64,000 bases of DNA, from contig JADCFA010000023.1 of the NCBI GenBank assembly GCA_020249775.1, positions 248,001 to 312,000 on the forward strand. Direction: 5' to 3'. Positions 15,855 to 23,998 of the stretch are shown in pieces (positions within the stretch are counted from its first letter, which is position 1; every line of letters begins with the position of its first letter). The stretch is from Roseomonas sp. Lineage in GTDB: Bacteria > Pseudomonadota > Alphaproteobacteria > Acetobacterales > Acetobacteraceae. Position numbers and translations under genes: made by a program. The notes beneath the pieces are model-generated. The model had not been told where the DNA came from. It saw nothing but the letters and a program-made list of their open reading frames with translations, and did not search any database.

Positions 15855-18046
15855 GCCCGCCTGAGGTCAGCATGCTTCAGCGGCAAGTGCCGCACCCGCT
15901 TGCCGGTGGCGGCAAAGATCGCGTTCAGTACGGCAGGCGCGGCAACGGCGATGGTGGGTTCGCCAACACCGCCCCAGAAGCCGCCGGATTGCAGGATGAT
16001 GGTCTCCACCTTCGGCATCTCATCCATGCGCAGTACCTGGTAGGTATCGAAATTCTCCTGTTCGATCCTGCCATTTTTCACCGTGCATTCGCTATGCAGC
16101 GCAGCCGACAGCCCATAGACGAAGGACCCTTCCACCTGCATTTCGATCTGCTGCGGGTTCACAGCATGGCCGCAATCTGTCGCCGCCACGATCCGGTGGA
16201 TCTTGAGCTCTCCCGTGTCATTGACAGAAACTTCCGCACAGGCCGCAACATAGCTGCCAAAACCATGGGTCTGTGCCAGGCCACGGGAAACCGCCTGCCC
16301 ATTCACCGGCGCTGCCGGGCGGCCCCAGCCCACACGTTCCGCAACCGCATTCAACACCGCCAGATGGCGCGGATGATTGCCCATCAACGCGCGGCGAAAC
16401 GCCAAGGGGTCCTTGCCTGCCGCATGGGCCAATTCATCCATGAAGCATTCCAGATAGATCGCGTTCTGGTTCAGGTTCACCCCGCGCCAAAAACCGGGCG
16501 GCACATGCGGGTTGCGCATGGCATGGTCAATCAGCAGGTTCGGAATCGTATAACCAATATCCGCTTCCCCACCGCTGGCATTAAGCCCCTGGAAGACCAC
16601 CGGGTCGCGCCCATCGCGGATATTCTGGGGAAAAATGCCGGCCACAATGGATTGGCCGGAAATACGCATAAGCAGGCCAACCAGATTACCTTGCGCATCC
16701 AAGCCACCTTGCAGCTTGCACATGGTCACCGGGTGGAAGCGGCCTTGCAGCATATCCTCCTCACGCGACCAGATCATTTTGATCGGCGTGCCGGGGATTT
16801 GCTTCGCAATCGCGACTACCTGGCGCACCCAATCATGCACCGCGCCACGGCGGCCAAAGCCGCCGCCAAGGTGAATCTTGTGCACTTCGCAGCGTGCTGG
16901 CGGCAGGCCGGCGGCTTCGGCCGTTGCAGCCAAGGCCGCTTCACCATTTTGCGTTGGTGTCCAAACCTCGCAGCGCTCCGGCGTCCAAACCGCAGTCGCG
17001 TTCATCACTTCCATGCAGGCGTGGTTCTGATGCGGATAGTCATAAACCGCTTCAATGCGTTTGGCCGCACCCGCGAGCGCCGCGCGCGCATCGCCATTGC
17101 GATTGCCAATGGCCGCTTCCGCTGCATCCAGGCCGGCCTTCATCACCTCGGCAAAGGAAGCCGAGGATGCAGTGGCATTCGCCCCCTCATCCCAAGTGAT
17201 CTTCACCGCATCCAGCGCAGTCTTGGCACGCCACCAGGTATCGGCCACCACCGCCACGGCATTGTCGCCAACGCGGAGCACATGCTTCACACCGGGCATC
17301 GCCTCGGCCGCCTTGCTGTCAATTGCACCAATCTTGCCGCCGAATACGGGGCAGGCGTGGATCGCCGCATTCAGCATGCCGGGCAGGCGCAGATCCATGC
17401 CGTAAATTTGGCTGCCATTCAGCTTCTCCGCCGTGTCCAGGCGGGGGATGGATTTACCGGCGATCTTCCAATTCTTTGGGTCCTTCAGCGGAACATCCGT
17501 GGGCGGCGTCAGCCGCGCCGCCGCTTCCGCCACCCTGCCGAAGCTGGTGCTACGCCCGCTTCGGCCATGGGTGATGATGCTATTGGCCGCGCTGCATTCA
17601 CCCGCTGGCACGCCCCAGGCATTGGCCGCTGCCTGCACCAGCATCATCCGCGCTGCCGCACCGCCCTTGCGCACATAATCATGGCTGTCGCGAATGCCGC
17701 GGCTGCCGCCCGTGGACATATTCCCCCAGGCGCGATTACGCGCGAGGTTCTGGCCAGGGGTCGGGTATTCCGTGGTCACCTTGGACCAATCGCATTCCAA
17801 TTCCTCGGCCACCAATTGCGCGAGGCCGGTCAGAGTCCCTTGGCCCATTTCCGAACGCGCGATGCGGATTACGACCGTGTCATCGGGCCGCACCACGACC
17901 CAGACATTGATCTCGGGCACCCCAGCGCTGCCTTGCGCGGCAGCAGGTTTTGCCAAAGGCGCATGAAAGCCAAAGGTAAAGGCGCCAAGCGCGGAAGAAA
18001 CCGTCGCCAGCAAACCGCGGCGGGAAGGATGAGTGATGGCATTCAT
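15851..18046 (-). CDS. Periplasmic molybdenum hydroxylase large subunit (IorB-like, xanthine oxidase family)
   Basis: Mo-cytosine-dinucleotide-binding catalytic subunit of 731 residues. A Tat-like signal (SRRGLLATVSSALGAF, about residues 8-23) indicates export of a folded cofactor enzyme. The family hallmarks are RSEMGQGTLTGLAQLVAEEL, the glycine-rich HLGGGFGRRG cofactor loop, PPGFWRGVNLNQNAIYLECFMDEL, and a C-terminal GGVGEPT segment. It is most like isoquinoline 1-oxidoreductase beta and periplasmic aldehyde dehydrogenases. The substrate is not predictable. It follows its 2Fe-2S subunit by 14 bases and overlaps soxX by 4, so it is translated as one unit with the Sox genes, an unusual link. 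Confidence 0.93.
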   Translation of the reverse strand: MNAITHPSRRGLLATVSSALGAFTFGFHAPLAKPAAAQGSAGVPEINVWVVVRPDDTVVIRIARSEMGQGTLTGLAQLVAEELECDWSKVTTEYPTPGQNLARNRAWGNMSTGGSRGIRDSHDYVRKGGAAARMMLVQAAANAWGVPAGECSAANSIITHGRSGRSTSFGRVAEAAARLTPPTDVPLKDPKNWKIAGKSIPRLDTAEKLNGSQIYGMDLRLPGMLNAAIHACPVFGGKIGAIDSKAAEAMPGVKHVLRVGDNAVAVVADTWWRAKTALDAVKITWDEGANATASSASFAEVMKAGLDAAEAAIGNRNGDARAALAGAAKRIEAVYDYPHQNHACMEVMNATAVWTPERCEVWTPTQNGEAALAATAEAAGLPPARCEVHKIHLGGGFGRRGAVHDWVRQVVAIAKQIPGTPIKMIWSREEDMLQGRFHPVTMCKLQGGLDAQGNLVGLLMRISGQSIVAGIFPQNIRDGRDPVVFQGLNASGGEADIGYTIPNLLIDHAMRNPHVPPGFWRGVNLNQNAIYLECFMDELAHAAGKDPLAFRRALMGNHPRHLAVLNAVAERVGWGRPAAPVNGQAVSRGLAQTHGFGSYVAACAEVSVNDTGELKIHRIVAATDCGHAVNPQQIEMQVEGSFVYGLSAALHSECTVKNGRIEQENFDTYQVLRMDEMPKVETIILQSGGFWGGVGEPTIAVAAPAVLNAIFAATGKRVRHLPLKHADLRRA

Positions 18047-18060
18047 GATGCTGTTCCCCC

Positions 18061-18522
18061 TCAGCCGCTTGTGCTGATGCCAGCGGCGCGCTGGATGCCG
18101 GCAATGACGCGATTATAGGTGCCGCAGCGGCAGATATTCGTCATTTCCTCGCGGATTTGCGCTTCCGTAGGCTTCGGGTGCGCCGCCAACAGCGCGCTTG
18201 CCGCCATGATCATGCCGGGCTGGCAGAAGCCGCATTGCGGCACATCCAAGGCAAGCCAGGCCTGCTGAATGGGATGGCTGCTATCGGGTGAAAGCCCTTC
18301 AATGGTGACGATTTTCTGGCCTTCATTGAAAGCTGAAACCGGCATGGCGCAGGCGCGCACGGCGGCGCCATCCACATGCACGGTGCAGGAACCGCATTGC
18401 GCGACCCCGCAACCATATTTGGTGCCTGTCAGGCCAAGCTGTTCGCGCAATACCCAGAGCAGCGGCGTATCCGCCTCCACCTGGATATCCATGACGCGGC
18501 CATTCACATTGAGTTTTGCCAC
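18061..18522 (-). CDS. 2Fe-2S subunit of the molybdenum hydroxylase (IorA-like)
   Basis: Electron-transfer subunit of 153 residues with two [2Fe-2S] clusters. A plant-type cluster uses C38, C43, C46 and C58 ([13 protein letters not shown]...ACAMP). An alpha-helical cluster uses C97, C100, C131 and C133 (QCGFCQPG...ICRCGTY). The GTG at 18522 was chosen because GGAGG lies 7 bases upstream and it gives the usual family N-terminus (KLNVNGR). An ATG at 18567 adds 15 atypical residues. It is first in a six-gene operon with the Mo subunit and soxXYZA. A 168-base gap upstream probably contains the promoter. Confidence 0.93.
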   Translation of the reverse strand: MAKLNVNGRVMDIQVEADTPLLWVLREQLGLTGTKYGCGVAQCGSCTVHVDGAAVRACAMPVSAFNEGQKIVTIEGLSPDSSHPIQQAWLALDVPQCGFCQPGMIMAASALLAAHPKPTEAQIREEMTNICRCGTYNRVIAGIQRAAGISTSG

Positions 18523-18690
18523 TGCTGCCTCCGGTTCTTGTTGCCTTGTCCCCGGTCCTGAGGCCATCCGCCTGGGGGCGCAGTAAGCTTGCCCAAGACC
18601 GACAAAGGCGCTTCAGAACCCGTATGAGGAAAGCTAACCTGAACGGCAGATGAATTGAAAGGTCAAATTAAGGGGCCATCCAAGGCTGGC

Positions 18691-19575
18691 CTATGCCCCA
18701 TCCCCACTCGCCCGATACCAGGCGGCGATCTCATCACCCTGCATGGCAATGACGCGCGGATCAGCCGCCAATTCGGCAAAAAGTGTTGCCAGCGCATCAA
18801 TCCGATGCGGCACGGCCGAGATATAGGGGTGGATCGCGATGCACATGATCTTGACGCCCGCAGAAGCCTCGGCCTCCGCAATCAGGCGCTTGGCGTGCAG
18901 CCGCGCGCGGCGGGGCAATTCTTCCTCATCATGGTGCTGGATCATCACCACGGGGATGTCATTCAGCTCCACCGAATAGGGCAGGGATAGCATTTCCCCA
19001 TGCGCTGTCGCCACGCGCGCCGGCAGATCATCCACCACGAAATCACCAAGCCAGGTAATGCCGGCTTCAGCCAATAGATCGGGCGTGTCCAAAGTCTCGG
19101 TCAGGCCAGGCCCTAGCCAGCCATGGCAGGCGCGGCCCGTGAAATCCGCAATGGTCTTGACCGTGCGCGTAATCGCTTCACGCTGATTGGGCATTTTATG
19201 GGTCGGCACTTGCACCCAGCCATGGCCCATAAATTCCCAACCGGCATCGCGCGCCGCAGCCGCCACACGCGGATAATCCTCAATCACGCTGCCATTGATG
19301 GAAAGCGTGGGGCGAATGGCGTGGCGCTGGAACAGTTCAAGAAAGCGCCAAAAGCCAACGCGCATCCCATATTCATGCCAGGCCCAATTCGGCAGGTCCG
19401 GCTGCAGCACAGCCGCCGTGGGCGCTACCAGTACCTGCCTCGGCATGGGGTTTTCGATCAGCCAATTCTCGATATTCACCACCGGCCACAGGATCAGCTT
19501 CTGCCCGCCCGGCAGGCTATGGCGCGGGCGATCGGAAGGCGCCGTGTAGCGCAGCCGTTCCACAGGATTGGTCAC
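18691..19575 (-). CDS. Polysaccharide deacetylase-family protein, PuuE/allantoinase-like
   Basis: A 294-residue NodB-homology protein of the group containing metal-independent allantoinase PuuE. It has the long opening with LPGGQKLILWPVVNIENW, an RPTLSINGSVIEDYP strand, a GHGWVQVPTHKM segment, and a C-terminal IHPYISAVPHRIDAL motif. Such proteins act on cyclic or linear amides rather than on polysaccharide. It is the last gene of the GntR-linked operon, overlapping the ABC ATPase gene by 4 bases. With allophanate hydrolase upstream, a role in breaking down a nitrogen-rich heterocycle or ureide is likely, substrate unknown. Confidence 0.85.
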   Translation of the reverse strand: MTNPVERLRYTAPSDRPRHSLPGGQKLILWPVVNIENWLIENPMPRQVLVAPTAAVLQPDLPNWAWHEYGMRVGFWRFLELFQRHAIRPTLSINGSVIEDYPRVAAAARDAGWEFMGHGWVQVPTHKMPNQREAITRTVKTIADFTGRACHGWLGPGLTETLDTPDLLAEAGITWLGDFVVDDLPARVATAHGEMLSLPYSVELNDIPVVMIQHHDEEELPRRARLHAKRLIAEAEASAGVKIMCIAIHPYISAVPHRIDALATLFAELAADPRVIAMQGDEIAAWYRASGDGA

Positions 19576-20345
19576 GCCGCTTTCTTCCCATGATGGCTGT
19601 GCAGCCGCGCCGAAAGATCACGCCGCACCGCATTGAATTCCGGGGATGAAACATCGCGCGGGCGCGGCAATTCAATGCGATGCTCACTCGCAATCCGTCC
19701 CGGCCCGGGTTCCATCACCACCACGCGATCCGCCAGGAAAATTGCCTCCTCAATCGAATGCGTGACGAACAGAACCGTCAGCTTGGTGCGCTGCCAGATG
19801 TCCAGCAATTCATCCTGCAAGCGCTCCCGCGTCATGGCATCCAAGGCGCCGAAGGGTTCATCCATCAGCACCATTTCGGCATCATTGGCGAGCACACGCG
19901 CAATCGCGACGCGCTGCTTCATCCCACCCGAAAGCTGATGCGGATAGGCATCGGCAAAGCGCGAGAGGCCAACCATATCCACAAAGCGATCCACCAGCTT
20001 ACGGAGTTCGGCTTTTGGTAGGCCACGAGACGCCGGGCCAAAGCCGATATTCTGCCGCACGGAAAGCCAGGGAAAGAGCCCATAATCCTGAAACACCATG
20101 CCGCGATCCGGTGCGGGGCCAGGGATGGGCTTGTCCCACATCAGCGCCTCACCAGCGCTGGGTGGTTCAAACCCCGCGACAATGCGGAGCAAGGTGGATT
20201 TGCCGCAGCCGGAAGCGCCGATCAGGCAGACGAATTCGCCTTTCTCCACAACCAGATTGGCATCGCGCAAGGCTTCAATGCGCTGGTCATTCAGCTCATA
20301 GACCTTGCTGATATGGCGGAGGTCAAGAATGGGAAGCTCAGCCAT
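19572..20345 (-). CDS. NitT/TauT-type ABC transporter ATP-binding protein
   Basis: A 257-residue ATPase of the nitrate/sulfonate/taurine import family. Walker A is GASGCGKST (about 43-51), with the FQDYGLFPWLSVRQNIGFG Q-loop, LSGGMKQR signature, VLMDEPFGALD Walker B and FVTHSIEEAI switch. It overlaps the permease gene by 8 bases and the deacetylase gene by 4. It powers uptake by the adjacent permease and binding protein, probably of the compound processed by the operon's amidohydrolases. Confidence 0.93.
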   Translation of the reverse strand: MAELPILDLRHISKVYELNDQRIEALRDANLVVEKGEFVCLIGASGCGKSTLLRIVAGFEPPSAGEALMWDKPIPGPAPDRGMVFQDYGLFPWLSVRQNIGFGPASRGLPKAELRKLVDRFVDMVGLSRFADAYPHQLSGGMKQRVAIARVLANDAEMVLMDEPFGALDAMTRERLQDELLDIWQRTKLTVLFVTHSIEEAIFLADRVVVMEPGPGRIASEHRIELPRPRDVSSPEFNAVRRDLSARLHSHHGKKAA

Positions 20346-21189
20346 GGTGTGAAGGGCTCCAGCGCAGCAGGCGGTTCATCACGGCAACAACGATGCGGTC
20401 GGAAATAAAGCCGGCAATGCCAATCACGATCATGCCGCAAATCACCAATTCGGTGCGTGACAAGGTGCGGCCATCCATGATCACGGCGCCAAGGCCCTGC
20501 GGCACCCCAGTCATCTCGCCGACCACAATCACGAACCAGGCAAGGCCAAGACCGAGCCGTAGCCCAGTGAAGATGGAAGGCAATGATGCCGGCAGCACCA
20601 CGCGAAAGAATTGCGCCGTGCCGGAACAGCCCAGCATGGAAGCCGCTTCAAATAGCCGCTTTTCCACACTGCGCACGCCAAACACTGTATTCAGCAAAAT
20701 GGGATAAAAGGCACCGAGAAATACCAGGAAGAAGGCCGAACGCGGCCCAAGCCCGAACAGGATCATGGAAAGCGGCAACCAGGCCGTCACCGGAATGGGG
20801 CGCATCAATTGCAGGAAGGGGTCCAGCAAAGCGCGCACCTGTTCATTGCGCCCGATCAGCAGCCCAAGCGGCACTGCCACCAGCGCGGCCAGCGCGAAAC
20901 CGCCATAAACCCGCTGCATGGAAGCAAAAAGATGAATATGAAGTGTGGCGGAAAACGCATCATCCCAAATGCCGCCAATGGCAAAATCCACCATATATTC
21001 AGCAACATCGGCGGGGGAGGGGATAAGCCGCGTCATCCCCGCCTTCACCGCAAAATGCCAGCCGAGCAATAGCGCAAGCGGCACCACCAGCGCGAGCATA
21101 AACCCCTTGAGCCGCGGCCCGATTATCGCCCCGGCCCGCGACTTTTTTTCCCCCGCCGTGGTTTCGGCGGCTACACTCGCGCTCATCAA
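20338..21189 (-). CDS. NitT/TauT-type ABC transporter permease
   Basis: Inner-membrane permease of 283 residues with about six transmembrane helices. After a charged cytoplasmic start comes a first helix, FMLALVVPLALLLGWHFAV. The EAA loop is near EAASMLGCSGTAQFFRVVLPASLPSIFTGLRLG, the site that docks the ATPase. It lies between the substrate-binding protein gene (8-base gap) and the ATPase gene (8-base overlap). Confidence 0.93.
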   Translation of the reverse strand: MMSASVAAETTAGEKKSRAGAIIGPRLKGFMLALVVPLALLLGWHFAVKAGMTRLIPSPADVAEYMVDFAIGGIWDDAFSATLHIHLFASMQRVYGGFALAALVAVPLGLLIGRNEQVRALLDPFLQLMRPIPVTAWLPLSMILFGLGPRSAFFLVFLGAFYPILLNTVFGVRSVEKRLFEAASMLGCSGTAQFFRVVLPASLPSIFTGLRLGLGLAWFVIVVGEMTGVPQGLGAVIMDGRTLSRTELVICGMIVIGIAGFISDRIVVAVMNRLLRWSPSHHG

Positions 21190-21197
21190 TGCTGCCT

Positions 21198-22151
21198 TCA
21201 GGAAGTCGCGACTTCGTTGGAGAAGCGCGGATTGAGGAACTTGTCGAAATTCGGCAGGGCGCGGATTTGGCGCATTTCCAGCATTTGCTGGGCATAGGCA
21301 CGCGCCTGCGTCATCACCGTATCGTCAAGCTTCCAGGTATATTCGACATTGTTTTCCGCGAGCGCACGATCAACGGCTGCGCGCGGCGCGCCCAGAATGC
21401 GCACGGTCGCTTCCGCCACCTCTGCCTTATTCGCCATCATGAATTCGCTCGCGCGGCGGTGAATGCCAAGCATGGTCCGCACCAAAGCAGGGTCCTGCGC
21501 GATCATTGCTTCCGATGTGGCGAAGATCATATTCAGGCCGCCCATCGCGGTGCCATAGGGGAATTCCACCAACTCACCTACACCCGAGGAAAGCGAAAGC
21601 CCGGGGCCTGGTTCCGCACCCACATAGGCATCAATATCGCCGCGGGAGAGCATGGCATGCATTTCGCCAAAGGGCACCCGCACGCTGGTGATATCGCGCA
21701 CTGTCATGCCGTTCTGGCGGAGCCGTTCCAGGATGAACACTTCCTGGGTCGAGCCCGGCCAAATGCCAACGCGCTTGCCGCGCAGCCCGGCAATGTCACG
21801 AATGCCGGAACCTGCCTTGGCAATCACGCCCATGCCGCGATTGCAGAAGGCGCCCACCACCACAACGGGCTCACCCGCCGCGGCACCCAGTGTGCCGGCG
21901 GCAATGCCGAAGCCGCCGAAATCAACACTGCGCGTCACCACGGCGTTCTTGCCATCGGTTGGGCTGTCAAAAGTGATGATCTCAATCGTGAGCCCCGCCG
22001 GCGCGAAGCGCTGATAGAAATGCGGTGTCATGGAATGAATAAGACGGAGCGAGCCCATCTTCACCGTGCGCGCCGCTTGTGCGCGCGCAATGGAAGGGGC
22101 TGCGAGGGGTGCCAAGGCGATGGCACCCAGAAGATGACGACGTTGCATCAT
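21198..22151 (-). CDS. NMT1/SsuA-like ABC substrate-binding protein
   Basis: Periplasmic binding protein of 317 residues with a signal peptide ending near AQA (about residue 26; MQRRHLLGAIALAPLAAPS). Two-lobe features include the VDFGGFGIAAGTLGAAAGEPVVVV hinge region, IRDIAGLRGKRVGIWPGSTQEVF, and LSRGDIDAYVGAEPGPGLS. The fold serves sulfonates, nitrate, pyrimidine precursors and similar small molecules. Context next to allophanate hydrolase suggests a nitrogenous ligand, but specificity cannot be read from sequence. Confidence 0.92.
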   Translation of the reverse strand: MMQRRHLLGAIALAPLAAPSIARAQAARTVKMGSLRLIHSMTPHFYQRFAPAGLTIEIITFDSPTDGKNAVVTRSVDFGGFGIAAGTLGAAAGEPVVVVGAFCNRGMGVIAKAGSGIRDIAGLRGKRVGIWPGSTQEVFILERLRQNGMTVRDITSVRVPFGEMHAMLSRGDIDAYVGAEPGPGLSLSSGVGELVEFPYGTAMGGLNMIFATSEAMIAQDPALVRTMLGIHRRASEFMMANKAEVAEATVRILGAPRAAVDRALAENNVEYTWKLDDTVMTQARAYAQQMLEMRQIRALPNFDKFLNPRFSNEVATS

Positions 22152-22172
22152 GAATTCTCCTTTGTTGAAGCC

Positions 22173-22571
22173 TCAAGCGGGGGTTGCGATGCTGGCAAGA
22201 AAGGCGCGCCAGCCACCAAAACGGGTAATATCCTCCGCGCCCTGCAGGCCTTCCGGTTCCACCAGAAAACCCTTGGGGCGAGAGCCATCGGCCAAAAGCA
22301 GCGTGCCAATGCCAAGCGGGGCGGGAATGCGGGAGACGAAGCGGCCAAAGCCATCATCAGGCAAGGCCCAAACCTCGGTCGCAATCGCGGCACCGGTGCC
22401 GGGTGCGACGCGCAGCAAGCCAGGCCGGCGCGGCGGTCCACCTGCCAGCGCGTAAAGCCGGTAGCATGGCTCCGTCTCTGCCACGCGCCGCAGGACGCCG
22501 CCTTCGGCCAGTAATTCATGATTAAGCGGCAGGCCCGAAAGATGCGCGCCCACGACAACAATTTCGATCAT
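22173..22571 (-). CDS. Stand-alone allophanate hydrolase C-terminal domain
   Basis: 132 residues matching the C-terminal domain that in most AtzF/DUR1,2 enzymes is fused behind the amidase domain and completes allophanate breakdown by decarboxylation. The typical start is IEIVVVGAHLSGLPLNHEL, followed by YRLYALAGGPPRRPGLLRV and a KGFLVEPEGLQGAEDITRFGGWRAFLA end. It overlaps the amidase gene by 4 bases (ATGA), so the two are translated together and the usual single enzyme is split into two chains. The intact start codon and the coupling argue for a genuine split, not a frameshift. Confidence 0.88.
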   Translation of the reverse strand: MIEIVVVGAHLSGLPLNHELLAEGGVLRRVAETEPCYRLYALAGGPPRRPGLLRVAPGTGAAIATEVWALPDDGFGRFVSRIPAPLGIGTLLLADGSRPKGFLVEPEGLQGAEDITRFGGWRAFLASIATPA

Positions 22572-23920
22572 GCGGCCACTGCCTTTGCTGCTGCTGCCTG
22601 ACGGCGCGTGAATTCCTGGGCGAGTGCCATCAGCGCCGCATCGCTGCCGCGCGGGCCAATCAGCGTGATGCCGGCGGGCAAGCCATCGGGGCGCTTTGGT
22701 CCCGGCACCGCAAGCGCGGCAAGGTCAAGCAGGTTGACGAAGTTCGTGTAAACGCCAAGCCGCGCGTTCGGTGTGAAGGGATCCGCCGCCAAAGCCGCCA
22801 GTGTTGGGAAACACGGCACGGAAGGCACGACCAACACATCATACGCGGCGAAGAAATCCTCTGCCACGCGGCGATATTCGGCCAGCTTATACATGCCGCG
22901 AAACGCATCCACCGCGCTGAAGCCGCTTGCGCCATCAATGATCTTTTGCGTCACCGGATGCAGCGCGCCGGGATGCGCGCGCGCAAAATCGCCAAAGGCC
23001 GCCGCGCGTTCGGCAACCCAGGGGCCTTCGTAAAGCAGCTTGGCCGCATCCAGCATATCGGTAATCGCGGCTTCTGTTGCGGAAGGCAGCAAAGCGAGCG
23101 CCGCCGCCCAGGCCGCGCGCCCAGCCGCATCATCCAAATGCGTATCGGCGGCGCGCGGCACGGCGATGCGCGCAGGCACCGCGCCCGGTTCCTGCCGGGT
23201 GATCGGGCGGCTGAAGGGATCAGTACGATCCTCGCCGGCCATGGCAACAAAGCCTGCCCAGGCATCTTCAAGACAGGTTGCGAAGACGGAAACGCAATCG
23301 AGGCTCCGGCAGGCCGGCACCACGCCGCGCGTGGAAATCGCGCCGACTGATGGCTTCAGCCCGATAATACCATTCAGCGCCGCCGGCACACGCCCTGAAC
23401 CTGCCGTATCCGTGCCAAGCGCCAGCGTCACAATCCCGCGCGCCACGGCGACAGCGGAACCGGAAGACGACCCACCCGGCACATGCTCAGCGGAAATGGC
23501 ATTGCGCGGCACTGGATAGGGCGTGCGCACGCCAACCAGCCCAGTCGCGAATTGATCAAGATTGGTCTTGCCCAGGATGATGGCGCCCGCCGCGCGCAGG
23601 CGGCGCACCGCCTCAGCATCCTCCGCCGGCACATGGCTGAAAGCCGGGCAGGCGGCGGTCATGGGTCGGCCCGCCACGGCGATATTATCCTTCACCGCCA
23701 CCGGCAGGCCCCAGAGTGGATAGGCCAGCGGGTCAAAGCCGGGCAGGGCGCTGATGGCCGCCGCGATGGCCTCGGGCGGCATCACATTGAGAAAAATCCC
23801 GGGATCATGGGCCGCGTCCAGCCGGCGCAAAGCCTCCGCGATTACGGCCTCGGGGTTCAGCCCGGCACGATAGGCGGCATGCAAAGCCGCCCGCTGAAAG
23901 GACAGAGAGGTCAATTCCAT
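22568..23920 (-). CDS. atzF: Allophanate hydrolase, amidase domain
   Basis: An amidase-signature enzyme of 450 residues that hydrolyses allophanate, releasing ammonium. The Ser-Ser-Lys triad is visible: the lysine in LPVAVKDNI (K77), the serine-rich PGGSSSGSAVAVA loop (148-160), and the nucleophile region GTDTAGSGRVPA (169-180). The length fits the amidase part alone, because the C-terminal domain is a separate overlapping gene. No urea carboxylase gene is present nearby, so the allophanate source is not clear. It is the first structural gene of the operon, 76 bases downstream of gntR with an operator-like dyad between them. Confidence 0.9.
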   Translation of the reverse strand: MELTSLSFQRAALHAAYRAGLNPEAVIAEALRRLDAAHDPGIFLNVMPPEAIAAAISALPGFDPLAYPLWGLPVAVKDNIAVAGRPMTAACPAFSHVPAEDAEAVRRLRAAGAIILGKTNLDQFATGLVGVRTPYPVPRNAISAEHVPGGSSSGSAVAVARGIVTLALGTDTAGSGRVPAALNGIIGLKPSVGAISTRGVVPACRSLDCVSVFATCLEDAWAGFVAMAGEDRTDPFSRPITRQEPGAVPARIAVPRAADTHLDDAAGRAAWAAALALLPSATEAAITDMLDAAKLLYEGPWVAERAAAFGDFARAHPGALHPVTQKIIDGASGFSAVDAFRGMYKLAEYRRVAEDFFAAYDVLVVPSVPCFPTLAALAADPFTPNARLGVYTNFVNLLDLAALAVPGPKRPDGLPAGITLIGPRGSDAALMALAQEFTRRQAAAAKAVAA

Positions 23921-23970
23921 GATTGCCCATCCGCAATCCGCGTGCCGCGCCGAAAGGGCGTTTCAGCCGG

Positions 23971-23998
23971 AAATTGTATACAGTTCTGCATACAATTT
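23971..23998. promoter_or_regulatory. Operator-like dyad for the GntR regulator
   Basis: Arms AAATTGTAT and ATACAATTT (9 bp, perfect) surround a 10-base centre. The core TTGTATAC...GCATACAA resembles the TNGTATACNA-type sites of FCD-subfamily GntR proteins. It overlaps the gntR stop codon and lies about 50-78 bases upstream of the allophanate hydrolase start, where a repressor would block transcription. Confidence 0.7.

Noticed and set aside
15830-18118. 762-codon open frame antisense to the Mo hydroxylase gene
   Set aside because: A high-GC shadow frame, rich in Arg and His, with no domain motifs, opposite a clear gene.
21189-22514. 441-codon open frame antisense to the ABC binding protein and AtzF domain genes
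   Set aside because: It spans two genuine genes on the other strand, and its composition (Arg, His, Gly) is typical of a shadow frame.
22565-22575. A frameshift explaining the split allophanate hydrolase
   Set aside because: The ATGA overlap with a proper start codon and a complete domain boundary looks like normal gene coupling, and stand-alone versions of this domain are known.
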